Counted from the stretch's first letter, positions 1 to 9,010 are shown. The stretch: 21,439 nt of DNA from Priapulus caudatus (GCF_000485595.1 NW_014577115.1:358207-379645), one strand, 5' to 3'. Notes: generated from the sequence alone by a model not told the origin. Program-made: numbers and translations.

Positions 1-28
1 CCTCCTCTCCGTTTGTGGTTGTGAAAGG

Positions 29-555
29 ATGTATTGTATAGTATGTATGTATGTATGTATGTATGTATGTATGTTATGTATGTATGTATGTATGTATGTA
101 TGTATGTATGTATGTATGTATGTATGTATGTATGTATGTATGTTTTTTTTTTTTTTTTTTTTTTGTTTTTTCTATGTATGTATGTATGTATGTATGTATG
201 TATGTATGTTATATGTACTGTATGTATGTATGTATGTATGTATGTATGTATGTATGTGATGTATGTATGCTAGTATGTATGTATTTATGTATTTATGTAT
301 GTATGTCAATGTATGTATGTATGTATCGTGATTATGTAGGTATGTATGTATGTATTATGTATGTATGTATGTATGTATGTATGTATGTATGTATGTATGT
401 AGGTATGTAGTATGTATGTATGTAGTATTATGTATGTATGTATGTTATGTATGTATGTATGTATGTATGTATTGTATGTATGTATGATAGTGTATGTATG
501 TTGTATGCTATGTATGTATGTAATGTATTATCGTATGTATGTATGTATGTATGTA
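29..555. repeat. (GTAT)n tetranucleotide microsatellite
   Basis: Nearly continuous GTAT repeats, with frequent single-base losses or gains that shift the phase and occasional variants (GTTAT, GTATT, GTGAT). Because 4 and 3 are coprime, all frames read a Met-Tyr-Val-Cys cycle without stops. The open frames here are therefore repeat artefacts and not genes. A T-rich islet interrupts the tract at 143-171. Confidence 0.95.
143..171. repeat. T22-G-T6 homopolymer islet inside the GTAT array
   Basis: A run of 22 T, one G, then 6 T replaces the GTAT repeats, which resume on both sides. It could be a homopolymer expansion of a GTTT variant. It could also be the tail of a strongly 5'-truncated retroposon inserted on the minus strand, although no element body is visible. 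Homopolymer length is also prone to sequencing error. Confidence 0.85.
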
Positions 556-1221
556 TGTAGGTATGTAGGTATGTAGGTATGTAGTATGTAGGTAGTAGGT
601 ATGTAGGTATGTGGTATGTAGGTAGTAGGTATGTAGGTATGTAGGTAGTAGTATGTAAGCGTATGTAGGTATGTACCGGTATGTTAGCGTATGTAGTATG
701 ATAGGTATGTAGTATGTAGGTATTAGGTATGTAGCGTATGTACGATATGTAGCCGTATGTATCCGTATGTAAGTATGTAGCGTATTAGTATGTAGGTTAT
801 GTAGGTATGTAGCGTATGTACGGTATGTAGGGTATGTAGGTATGTAGTATGTAGGTTATGTAGGTATGTAGGTATTGTAGGTAAATGTAGTATGTAGGTA
901 TGTCAGGTATGTAGGTATGTAGGTATGTAGTATGTAGTAATGTAGGTATGTGATGCTATGTATGTATGTATGTATGTATGTATGTAGGTATGTAGGTATG
1001 TAGGTATGTAGGTATGCTAGGTATGGTATGCGTATGTAGGTACTGTAGGTATGTAGCGTTATGCTTAGGGTATGTAGGTATGTAGGTATGTAGGTATGTA
1101 GGTATGTAGGTATGTAGGTATGTAGGTATGTAGGTATGTAGGTATGTAGGTATGTAGGTATGAGGTATGTAGGTATGCTAGTATGCTAGTATGTTAGGGT
1201 ATGTAGCGTATGTAGGTATGT
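556..1221. repeat. (GTAGGTAT)n octamer variant array
   Basis: Here the GTAT repeat alternates with GTAG to give an 8-base higher-order unit, GTAGGTAT. It is cleanest at about 1075-1165 and much disturbed by small indels at 590-950. A short return to pure GTAT occurs at about 955-985. The alternating unit suggests that one point variant arose and then spread by unequal exchange or slippage of a two-unit block. Confidence 0.9.
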
Positions 1222-1410
1222 ATGCTATGTATGTATGTATGTATGTATGATGTATGTATGCTATGTATGTATGTATGTATGTATGTTATGTATGAATGTG
1301 TGCTGTGTGGGTGTGCGTGTGCGTATGCGTTTACGTGGTGCGTCGTGCGCGTGCGCTCGCGTGCCGTGCCTGTTCCGTGCGTGCGTGCGCGCTGTGCGTA
1401 TGAGTGCTAC
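1222..1410. repeat. GTAT tail grading into GT/GC alternating DNA
   Basis: The GTAT repeats end at about 1295. They grade into GTGC, GTGT and GCGT alternating purine-pyrimidine sequence to about 1405. Such GT/GC alternation is the classic Z-DNA-prone composition. No gene is visible. Confidence 0.8.
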
Positions 1411-1478
1411 GTATGTATTATATTATATAATATATAATATATATAAAATATATATATATTATATATATATATATATAC
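1411..1478. repeat. (TA)n-rich low-complexity tract
   Basis: Almost pure A and T with TATA and ATAT runs, ending at a CATG at about 1479. It lies directly after the GC-rich alternating segment, so composition changes sharply within a few bases. Confidence 0.9.
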
Positions 1479-1998
1479 ATGCCTACAAAGTATTCATTGA
1501 TTCTCCTTGCATCGCCGCAGCAGCAACGTGTTAATCGAATTAACAGGATAGCGGAATATATAAGTGGCGCACGCGTATGCGCGCCTGACGGCAGAAGATG
1601 TAATCTCACATCCCATCCACTAAGTCAGAACCTTCTGTTCCCCCGCCTCCGGCTCCGGATCACTATGATGCTAGGATGCCTGTGGTTCTAGAATGCCTGT
1701 AATGCGCACCGAGATCCCAAGGCATGCACGGTCGCGATAACCCGCGAAAGTTGAGTCTATGATAATAGATTTGTCCTAATTGGATAAAAGTCGCTCCGGT
1801 GCGGTGGCATTCTAGAGATGTAGAAACATTTGGGACGTAAACTTGAGCCTGCTGTTCGATGATGGTGCGATAGACAGCTACCGTTTCCCACTTGCTAAGG
1901 TTTAGACAGCAAGTGCGTTTCTAAAGGATCCCTCACAATGCGCATCCAAACGCTAATTTCTCCAGTACTAGATAGCAAATACTTCGTGTCATGCTATA

Positions 1999-1999
<1 letters not shown>
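1479..1999. other. unique intergenic sequence, no gene seen
   Basis: Mixed-composition sequence. The open frame 1479-1691 (70 codons) resembles no known family and I do not call it. A perfect 8-bp inverted repeat, CACTTGCT at 1889-1896 with AGCAAGTG at 1908-1915 and an 11-base loop, is the only local structure noted. Confidence 0.6.
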
Positions 2000-2052
<53 letters not shown>

Positions 2053-2076
2053 ATACATACATACATATATGTGTAC
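2000..2076. repeat. (CA)n followed by (CATA)n microsatellite
   Basis: About 24 uninterrupted CA units to 2047, then ACATACAT units, then TATATGTGTAC. The transition from CA to CATA mirrors the GT-to-GTAT relationship in the array at the left end of the window. Confidence 0.95.
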
Positions 2077-2710
2077 AGTGTTCGATTATTTGGAGACGAG
2101 AAAAGAAAACCCGCTGAGTAGCGACTGTGAGGTGTGTGGCTGCGGTGGGAGTGCAGGAAGAAGCCATATCGAGACGCAGAACAGCTGTACTTCATCACAC
2201 GCTCGCATCCTCTTTCTCCCCCTGCTCCACACTCGCTCACTCCCACAAGAAGAAGCCATGCATGCAGCATCAGCCTGATATAGAGTACTTTCCGAAGGCC
2301 ACCCCTGTTTTTCTGTTCCCCAGAATGTGATAGCGAACAGATGGCACGGCGATTAGCTTATTTGACATGAGTTAATGCAAGGCACATGGTTGATAATGTA
2401 ATAACATATTGGTTATCGGGCGCGCGCTAGGAGCTGACCGCTTTCTCGCATTGAATTACTCGCGCTGCGAAGACTGGCCGATATAAATCTTGATCAACTG
2501 ATAATGCGTAACACGCAGTCGGACAGCTGTCTATAGGCGCTACTAATATCTCGTGAGTTACATTCAACTACATAGCGGCAAGAGCCCATTAGAAGCCCGC
2601 TCTTGCAGGCAGGAGTGATTATGCCAATTTCGGATACGTGTGCGACGTATTATAGTAGATCTAGACATCTCGCTAAGTACCTCACGGTGGTCACGTTAGC
2701 GTGACTCTAT
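2077..2710. other. unique intergenic sequence, no gene seen
   Basis: No convincing coding region on either strand. The frame across the CA tract into 2278 is open only because the repeat lacks stops. Its 60-codon continuation contains several Cys and Gly residues but matches no motif I know. Confidence 0.55.
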
Positions 2711-3020
2711 TTCGTGGAATAAAACGCTACTCATACTAAGATGGAGCGGTCAGTAGCAGAACGAAACACTGTATTGCGATGCAAAGCAGGGAGACGTAAA
2801 ATGAAATGTTGCGTCGTGTGATAAACGAAACACAATAAGTCGTAAAATGAGGTACACGAGGATAATGATACAACGACGTAAAATGAAAACAATACGTCGG
2901 GTAACGAAACAGTAACACGACTCCATGTAACGAAAACTCTACATCGTGTAAAAAGACAAGACATTTTGGAATAAAGCATTTATCGTTTAGTGATGACAAA
3001 ACGCCGTGGAACGAACTGCG
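2711..3020. repeat. degenerate ~20 bp minisatellite (CGTAAAATGA / AACGAAAC motifs)
   Basis: The decamer CGTAAAATGA occurs exactly at 2795-2804, 2841-2850 and 2877-2886. AACGAAAC occurs at 2760-2767, 2824-2831 and 2903-2910, with AACGAAAA at 2929-2936. Related CGTCGTGTGATAAACG, CGTCGGGTAACG and CATCGTGTAAAAAG units lie between them. Spacing is irregular, with units of about 18-25 bases, so the array is old or eroded. Two overlapping minus-strand open frames (2731-2979 and 2736-2999) fall wholly inside it and are best explained by the repeat. A related segment lies at 7245-7310. Confidence 0.65.
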
Positions 3021-3659
3021 CTGCAGCTATACACGCGCCAGGAGCGGAACTGTGCAGCAAATAACTCGCTGCATGCATACCTCTCATGCTGACATAATTA
3101 CATTAGATGGTATGTCAGGAAACGAGGCGTGTTCCGCCTCATGCAGCCCGCATGTCCAGAGAGCTGTAACGGAAATAGTTCACGTCATGTTTGCATCCAA
3201 CTACAAGCTTTGTGTTGTAGCAGTTGCCATCAGGTTTCTTTGAGTTTCTTTGAAGTTACAAAAGTAGGTCACACGGGGCACTGGAGCTTTCGATGTACTT
3301 CTCATCGCTTTTCGATGCGTAAAATGCAATTTAGATTTTCAACAAAAACTCGCTCAAAGGTTTGATGAATAAATAATTTCTACAGACAGACGAAATTTTT
3401 GTACATTTCTCAATATAAAAGCTGCGCTTGCTTTTGCGATGAAGAAACCCCCCCCCATGCGTTTAGCTTCAGTTATATACAACTCGTTATAAACCCGATA
3501 AAGACACGGAAACACTTTCAAATATACGACTGCTCAAAGTTATAGACGAGTTTCATGATTACTGTGTCTCTTTATGCGAAGAAAAGCGGTTATGACGGAA
3601 CTACGTATCTACGTATCTACGTAACGGAGCGAGGTAACTACATATTTACTTTCTATAGT
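3021..3659. other. unique intergenic sequence, no gene seen
   Basis: Open frames of 61-78 codons overlap here on the plus strand, but none shows a recognisable domain or exon boundaries. Minor items are a C9 run at 3448-3456 and nearly three CTACGTAT units at 3601-3623. Confidence 0.55.
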
Positions 3660-3705
3660 GATTTATTTATTTATTTATTTACTTGCCTTTATATTACGAA
3701 CAAGA

Positions 3706-3733
<28 letters not shown>
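3660..3733. repeat. (ATTT)n then (TA)n microsatellites
   Basis: About five ATTT units at 3660-3681, a short spacer, then about 15 TA units at 3704-3733. This leads directly into the large GT array. Confidence 0.9.
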
Positions 3734-3738
<5 letters not shown>

Positions 3739-3739
3739 G

Positions 3740-3780
3740 ACATATTCGCGCGCGTGCGTAACGTGTGTGTATGTGTGTGT

Positions 3781-3825
<45 letters not shown>

Positions 3826-4059
3826 TGTGTGTTTTGTGCGTGTGTGCGTGTATGTGTGCGTGTGGTGCGCGCGTGTGTGGCCGTGGTGCGCGCGTGTGTG
3901 TGTCTGTGCGTTGCGTGGTGCGTGCGTCGCGCTGCGGTGTGTGTGTCTGTGCGTGCGTTGCGTGCGTGCGTGCGCGGCGCGCGCGGGTGTGTATGGGTGT
4001 GTGGTGCGTATCAGCTGTGTTGTGTTGTGCGCGCGTGTGTTGGTGTGTTGTGTGAGCGC

Positions 4060-4096
<37 letters not shown>

Positions 4097-4425
4097 GGTT
4101 TGTGTGTGCGCGCGCGTTGCTGTGGTGCTGTGTGTGTGTGTGTGTGTCGTGTGTGTGTTGTGTGTGTGTGTGTGTGTGTATGTGCGGTGTGTGTATATGT
4201 GTGTTTGTGGTTCGCCCGCGTGTGTATGTGTGTATCGCTCATGTATGCCTATGTGTGTATGGTATGTGTGTGTTGTGTGTCGCGTGGCGCTGCGCGCGTG
4301 TGTCGTGTGTGTGCATGTTGTGTGTGTGTGGTCGTGTGTGTGTGTGTGTGTGTTGTATGTGTGTGTTTGTGTGTATGTGTGTGGTGTGTGTGTGTCGTGT
4401 GGTGTGTTTTTGTGTGTGTGTATGT
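3740..4425. repeat. imperfect (GT)n array with GC-rich interruptions
   Basis: Long runs of GT broken by GGTG, GCGC, GTTG and GTAT variants, most CG-rich at about 3840-4030. It yields Val-Cys open frames on plus and His-Thr frames on minus, up to 320 codons. These are stop-free because of the repeat and are not genes. The alternating purine-pyrimidine composition with CG steps makes it Z-DNA-prone. Confidence 0.95.
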
Positions 4426-4461
4426 AAAAAAAAAAAAAAATGGTTTTAAGAATTTGCCCCA
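4426..4461. repeat. A15 run plus short unique islet interrupting the GT array
   Basis: Fifteen consecutive A at 4426-4440 are followed by about 25 bases of ordinary sequence, and GT repeats then resume. Together with the T22 islet at 143-164, this is the second homopolymer embedded in a microsatellite here. Confidence 0.85.
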
Positions 4462-4496
4462 ATGTGGGTTGTGTGTATGTGTGTGTTTGTGTGTAA

Positions 4497-4528
<32 letters not shown>

Positions 4529-4568
4529 TGTTGTGTGTGTGTGAGAGAGTGTGTGTGTGTGTGTGTGT

Positions 4569-4624
<56 letters not shown>
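4462..4624. repeat. (GT)n array, purest section
   Basis: Starts with TGTGTATG and TAATG interruptions and ends in about 27 uninterrupted GT units at roughly 4571-4624. There is one GAGAGAG interruption near 4540. It ends abruptly at GCCAGCACATC. Confidence 0.95.
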
Positions 4625-4625
<1 letters not shown>

Positions 4626-4629
4626 CAGC

Positions 4630-4934
4630 ACATCTACTGGTGTAATAATGGCGGCATGCTGTGAGAGACAGAGTGGGGGCTAATTCGTTTACATGGTACT
4701 TGATTCTGCCTCTATGACGGATGGTCCTTACAAAGACAAGCATTGCACATGCCACACGTCGTGGCTGCCGCGGCTGAGCCTCTCCCATCAGTCTAATAAC
4801 ATGACAGCCCACTAATAGTCTGCGACAGCGCTCGTGCAATGACGCGATTATTTTTACCGCCACGTTGCGGCCACTTGCGTCGGTGACGTCACGGCACATA
4901 TACGATGACGTCACGTGCCGGCGACTCGCGCACA
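4630..4934 (-). other. unique segment with a ~120-codon minus open frame of unknown status
   Basis: On the minus strand the frame from the Met codon ending at 4995 stays open through 4630 (about 121 codons) before entering the GT array. The array adds stop-free His-Thr codons and carries the frame on to 4249. The translation includes VAVKII, which recalls the beta-3 Lys motif of protein kinases. No glycine-rich loop is seen before it and no HRD or DFG motif follows. Its N-terminal end also overlaps the inverted repeat at 4935-4986. I treat it as probably non-coding. Confidence 0.15.
4884..4917. promoter_or_regulatory. paired CRE palindromes (TGACGTCA) plus E-box
   Basis: Two exact TGACGTCA sites lie at 4884-4891 and 4906-4913, 22 bases apart start to start, about two helical turns. 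The second is overlapped by the E-box CACGTG at 4912-4917. Weaker relatives are TGACGCGA at about 4839 and TGACGTTA at 5057-5064. TGACGTCA is the consensus site of CREB/ATF bZIP dimers. The cluster in CG-richer DNA suggests a promoter or enhancer, but no transcript or coding start nearby confirms it. Confidence 0.4.
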
Positions 4935-4986
4935 CATAGAAATATAATAGAGACACTCTCTCTCTCTCGATATATATATTTCTATG
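4935..4986. repeat. short inverted-repeat element, copy 1
   Basis: CATAGAAATATA at 4935-4946 pairs with TATATTTCTATG at 4975-4986. The interior starts ATAGAGACA and is filled by a (CT)n tract and TATA. A related structure at 8163-8203 has the same terminal CATAGAAATA / TATTTCTATG and the same interior TAGAGACA. The two therefore look like members of one short palindromic family. The interior CT tract here may be a microsatellite grown inside the element. Confidence 0.5.
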
Positions 4987-5149
4987 CGCGCACACTCTTC
5001 CATCTCCTATCGAATGTTCATTTTAATTTTGTTGGCCCACGACGACGTCTGAACAATGACGTTACGCGGGTAGACTGGTGTCGCATGCGGCTGCTTGACA
5101 ACGCGAGGAGGAGAAATACCATACGCTGGAACTCGATGTGCGTGCATAC

Positions 5150-5150
5150 A

Positions 5151-5198
<48 letters not shown>

Positions 5199-5302
5199 CG
5201 TACGTGCGTGAGTGAGCGTGTGTGCGTACATGTGCGTATGTGTGCGTGACTGCGTGACTGCATGCGTACGTGTGTGTGCGTGCATGTGTGTGCGTGCGTT
5301 CA
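5150..5302. repeat. (GT)n with GTGC/GTAC variant tail
   Basis: About 20 GT units to 5193, then GTGCGTGCGTAC, GTGAGTGAG and similar alternating variants to about 5300. Open frames on both strands across it are stop-free because of the repeat. Confidence 0.9.
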
Positions 5303-5954
5303 TGCGATGGCGTCAACGTGTTCTGACTCTGGCTGTTGCTCTACAAGAAAAGAGAGCTGGTCTGTCCAGGGCTGTAGTGGCCTCCCAAAATATGCTACTG
5401 CAAGAAAATGTAGGATCACCCAGTAATAATACCATAAGTGGCGGTTATGGTGTGTGCCGGCGCACACGGCGAACGCCGCAGTCACGAAGCCCCTGCGGGG
5501 GGTCTGCAGGAATGCCATGAATGAAATTTTCTGCATTTTCAGGCTATGTTGAAAGCAACCAATTCTGATCATTTTAAAGGGTCAATTTGTTAATTTCAAA
5601 AAGTAATGTAGCAAAAGCTGATGTTTTGACTAAAGTATCTAAAATATATATTATGAGTATGATAACTAATAAAACATTGTTTACAAAATTGTATATACTA
5701 TCAGTATCAGTACATAATTATGAAAAATACGCATATTTTCTCTCTGCATTTATACTTTCACTATGTACATCTGTATGTTTTAAAGTTTGAATTTGAATCA
5801 CAATATCTTATAGGCATATTGTCATATTAAATACACATTCCAAATCTTAGAGCACTGATATAACACCTCTAATTGATCAGTATTAATAGTAATACCAGAC
5901 AGTCCAGTCAGATAACAGTCAGCTCCTTGGTTCCCTGCACAATTTTTTTTGTCA
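5303..5954. other. unique intergenic sequence, no gene seen
   Basis: GC-moderate to about 5520, then AT-rich. Open frames 5212-5520 (plus) and 5300-5572 (minus) are about 70-90 codons of non-repeat sequence without recognisable domains. A polypyrimidine-AG resembling a splice acceptor lies at 5528-5542, but there is no coding continuation. Confidence 0.5.
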
Positions 5955-5961
5955 AAATAGT

Positions 5962-5988
5962 GCCACGGCAGTGCCGTGCTGCCGTGGC
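5962..5988. repeat. 10-bp inverted repeat (hairpin)
   Basis: GCCACGGCAG at 5962-5971 is perfectly complementary to CTGCCGTGGC at 5979-5988, with a 7-base loop, TGCCGTG, that can itself pair in an alternative register. It opens a GC-richer block. It is not followed by a T tract, so it does not resemble a terminator. Confidence 0.7.
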
Positions 5989-5989
5989 G

Positions 5990-6285
5990 GCTACTACGGC
6001 CCTGCTGTCTAAGGCAGTCTACAGCAGCTTATCCAGGCTCGCGGATGGCTTTGGCCGTCAAGTAAACCTATACGGATCCTGGAATCGGCGAGGTTAGACG
6101 CATGGCAGGCTACCGTGTGCGACGTTACAGCGTCGGCGTACCCCTAACCTAGTTTCAACAAGTTCTTATCCCAGCTGATTGCGCAGGTCTGCTCAAAAGA
6201 CTGTGCCTGGCTGATTATGCCGGGCCTGGCATCCTGCGCGGCGGCCATGTTGCTGTTCAGGGTCGTTACCGGAAGTATGAGTCGG
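5990..6285. promoter_or_regulatory. GC-richer block with YY1-like and ETS-like motifs
   Basis: The block is clearly richer in C, G and CpG than its AT-rich neighbours. GCGGCCATGTTG at 6241-6252 resembles the YY1 site, and ACCGGAAGT at 6268-6276 is a canonical ETS core. The two are 15 bases apart, as is common in animal CpG-type core promoters. An ATG at 6277-6279 is soon followed by a GTAGGT donor-like sequence, too short to be called an exon. The ORF 5873-6097 crosses part of this block and resembles nothing known. Confidence 0.25.
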
Positions 6286-6879
6286 TAGGTATGCTATACA
6301 AGCTACATTATAGAGAAGTTGAGTTTGGTTGGATGGGTAGGAGAGGGGACAAACCACACACACGTGCGCGCATACACACTATAGCCATGCAATCTCACTG
6401 CTGGACTTCAAATTAATCTCTGAGGGTGTTCTTTGTGTTTCTTCTCATGTTCAAAAATTGCGATTGCATACGTCCGATGTTTCGCTCGAATAAAACTTTA
6501 CTACTTGGCCGTGGAAGCCAGATCAACTAGCACTTTTGCATTTCAATTAACACGAGAGAGCAGACAACGATGACCATAGTTTAGTTCCTTTTAGGCTGGT
6601 CTAGCCAACAAATTGAATGCTCATTTATCGTTAAAATAATTTATGTCCTTTCTTTTTTAATTAGCTGGTATGGCAATTTTGTGATATGCAAATGTAGGAA
6701 CATTTTGCCTGTAACAGACCATTGAGGTCGTAGGTGGTGAGTTATATATACGTGTCCCATCCAGCTGAGAAGGTAATGCAGGATATGGACTGATATTGAC
6801 TTCACTAGCTGCCAGCATAATCGTCTCTTTATCCTTTTTCATTTTTATCCTTACTTTCCCGCTCCCCTGTCTTTTACTC
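6286..6879. other. unique intergenic sequence, no gene seen
   Basis: No coding signal or structured RNA was found on either strand. The 103-codon minus frame 6657-6968 gains most of its length from the adjoining CT tract (Arg-Glu repeats), which lacks stops in that frame. Confidence 0.55.
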
Positions 6880-6931
6880 TCTTTTTCTCGCTCCCTCCCT
6901 TCCCACCCATTCTCGCGTTCTCTCTCTCTTC

Positions 6932-6966
<35 letters not shown>

Positions 6967-7134
6967 AAGTTCTCTCTCTTTCCCTTCTTTTTGCCTCCTT
7001 TTTCTCACCCCTCTCTCTCGCTCGCTGTCGCTATCTATTATTTTCGTGTTCTCGCGTTCTCTCTTTCTCTCTCTCGATTTCTCTCTATCTATCTATTTAT
7101 CTATCTATCCCTTTCTCTCTCTCTCTTCCGCTAC
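6880..7134. repeat. polypyrimidine (CT)n-rich tract
   Basis: Imperfect CTCTCT and TTTC runs, with TCTATCTATTTATC near 7085-7110. On plus it reads Leu-Ser and on minus Arg-Glu, which explains the 132- and 103-codon frames that overlap it. Mirror-symmetric polypyrimidine tracts like this can form triplex DNA. Confidence 0.9.
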
Positions 7135-8154
7135 CTCTTTCACTTTCAGTCTATACCTCATCCTCCCTTCTTCTTCGGTCGGTGCTGTGCGTGACTCACA
7201 CTGAACGCCCAAGCACATTTGTAAAACAAACATATCTGAATATGAAACAGGCGTGCCGTTTCGTAGCAGAACGAATAGGCTGTAAAATTTTGTCCCGTGG
7301 CGGATGTAAAATCGGTGCCAATCCGAGGAGCTCTCATTAGGTGAACCTAGCGCGCGGCTTTGCATTGGAGGTCTGGCGTTTTACGGCTTGATTGCCGGAG
7401 AGAAGAAGACGTCTTTGTATCGGTATTTACTTAGGTACACGGAACCAGGGAACGGCGTGCGTATAACATCTGCGTTTATTTGTTTATGGATTTATTTATT
7501 TAAAGACGGTACATTGGTCAAAGATATATCAACAGGAGCTTGCAAGCTTCTCACCGTCCGTACAATAAAAATCAGCCCTTAATTTAAAGTGCAAATTGTA
7601 ACAAATGACAAGCGACGACACCAGAGCAGCGGTAGGCCCTACCCCCAAATAAATATACTAAAATTAAATCACGCACATTATATTATAACACTGTACAAGG
7701 TGACACTAAACGTAAAAAACCATAGCAACTAGTAAGGGCTCTCTTGCGTCTACTGCCCGCTGTATGTGGGTGCGTCGTTGGTTTCTCCATGATGGCAGCG
7801 ATGTGCGTTAATCCAGCCATGGGGGTCACCGTGTCTGCAAGTCCCCGAATTCCGAGATCTGAGGGATGGTGCTGACCTGTTTACGTGGTATCGGTCAGTA
7901 GCAGTCCCCTTGTTTACATGTGTTTTATCACGGCAACATTCGATTTGGTTGGCGAATCATGAGCTGATGCATATTCGACTTGTGGATTGAACTGTAGAAG
8001 GTTTGATCTTATTTAAAGTTTTTTTATTGCTGCCTTTGTGTCTTAATGCACGCGGACATACTTCTACTCCAAAAAACCGTTTCATTGATTTTGCCACATG
8101 GTTTTATTCCGTGAAAGTTTTTTCAGAAACATGAATAATCTGATATTCGTCAAG
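7135..8154. other. unique intergenic sequence with a minisatellite-related segment
   Basis: The segment 7245-7310 shares the 13-mer GTAGCAGAACGAA (7263-7275) with the degenerate minisatellite at 2753-2765, and also GTAAAATTTTGT and CCGTGG units of the same flavour. Elsewhere no gene is seen. The open frames 7105-7365 (minus) and 7388-7582 (plus) lack known motifs. A small palindrome, GGTAGGCCCTACC, lies at 7631-7643. Confidence 0.5.
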
Positions 8155-8213
8155 GTTATAAGCATAGAAATAATATATAGAGACAACTAGTATTATTTCT
8201 ATGGCTATAAGCC
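8155..8213. repeat. short inverted-repeat element, copy 2 (pre-miRNA-sized hairpin)
   Basis: CATAGAAATAATA at 8163-8175 pairs perfectly with TATTATTTCTATG at 8191-8203. The outer arms (GGTTATAAG and GCTATAAGCC) continue the pairing with one bulge and a mismatch. The interior TATAG and CTAG can extend the stem to a 6-base loop. The result is about a 22-26 bp stem of roughly 60 bases, similar in size to an animal pre-miRNA hairpin. Because a relative exists at 4935-4986, a small repetitive palindromic element is the simpler explanation. Confidence 0.55.
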
Positions 8214-8925
8214 AATGTGCTAATCGGTTTCCTATATTTTGACGAGATCCATTATATCCAATATATAATAGTACTTGTGGCACTAAATCGGATAACGAGG
8301 ATGTTGAAAGACTTGTTGCGTTTTTTCAGCAGTTCTTTGATATTCCGCTCCAGTGTACGGTGCAGTAGTAGCTTTGCTGTGAGGAGCTCACGTGGGCACC
8401 TATAGTCTAATGGCCTGCTGAAGTCATATGTGAGGACAGTATATATTAGTTGTTTGCTGTTAGTGTCAGATGTTAGATCATAGATCATAGATTCCCAGCT
8501 GGCACTCAGCGTTTTCAAGCCGTGCTTTCTGCGACGTAATTTTTATGCGAACAGCGTGGCTGCAGGTCCTCGCTGTAAATATGTGTCAGTGAGATACGGG
8601 TCACAGACTAGAAGACTCTGCCTTTGTCGCCTCTCGTCGATTATCGGAATCACAACAGGCTTTTCTGGTCTTCTGGGATCTGGCCTTGTTCCAGTCGCGT
8701 GTGGCTTAGTGCATAAATATAACGGCGTTATCTATTGACGGTGACATTTCCTTTAGGAATCTTAATGAGATTGTGCCCGCAGCAAGGCGATGTGGATGTA
8801 GCCTTGATTAGAGTGCAAGTAGTAATTTTCATGGTAGGCGTCGATGCGTGGATGGGGAGAGTAGGTGTAGCGTTGTGTCCCAGAACAGAATGTGTGTCAC
8901 TAAGGCAGATTCAACTTGTTGATCT
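8214..8925. other. unique intergenic sequence, no gene seen
   Basis: An 88-codon minus frame (8252-8518) and a 60-codon plus frame (8556-8738) are present. Neither shows a known domain, a bias convincing by eye, or consistent splice sites. I see nothing else. Confidence 0.5.
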
Positions 8926-8931
8926 CTCTCG

Positions 8932-8974
<43 letters not shown>

Positions 8975-9010
8975 CTCTCTTTCTTTCTATATATATATAT
9001 ACATATACAT
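8926..9010. repeat. (CT)n followed by (AT)n microsatellite
   Basis: About 16 or more CT units at 8937-8970, CTTTCTTTCT, then TATATATATATACATATACATATATATG. Pyrimidine-rich sequence continues less regularly to about 9095. It causes the Ser-Leu plus frame and Arg-Glu minus frame seen here. Confidence 0.9.

Noticed and set aside
29-410. Met-Tyr-Val-Cys repeat 'proteins'
   Set aside because: The (GTAT)n tetranucleotide reads through all three frames without stops. There is no independent coding signal.
3658-4645. Cys/Val-rich plus frames and His/Thr-rich minus frames up to 320 codons
   Set aside because: They arise from (GT)n and its complement. The apparent cysteine-rich protein is purely a repeat translation.
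4630-4995. VAVKII in a minus frame resembling the protein kinase beta-3 motif
   Set aside because: No glycine-rich loop, HRD or DFG motif occurs in the frame, which also runs into a GT array and overlaps an inverted repeat. A six-residue match is not enough.
5528-5542. Splice acceptor TTTCTGCATTTTCAG
   Set aside because: A good polypyrimidine-AG, but the sequence downstream has no open frame of useful length and no matching donor or exon was found.
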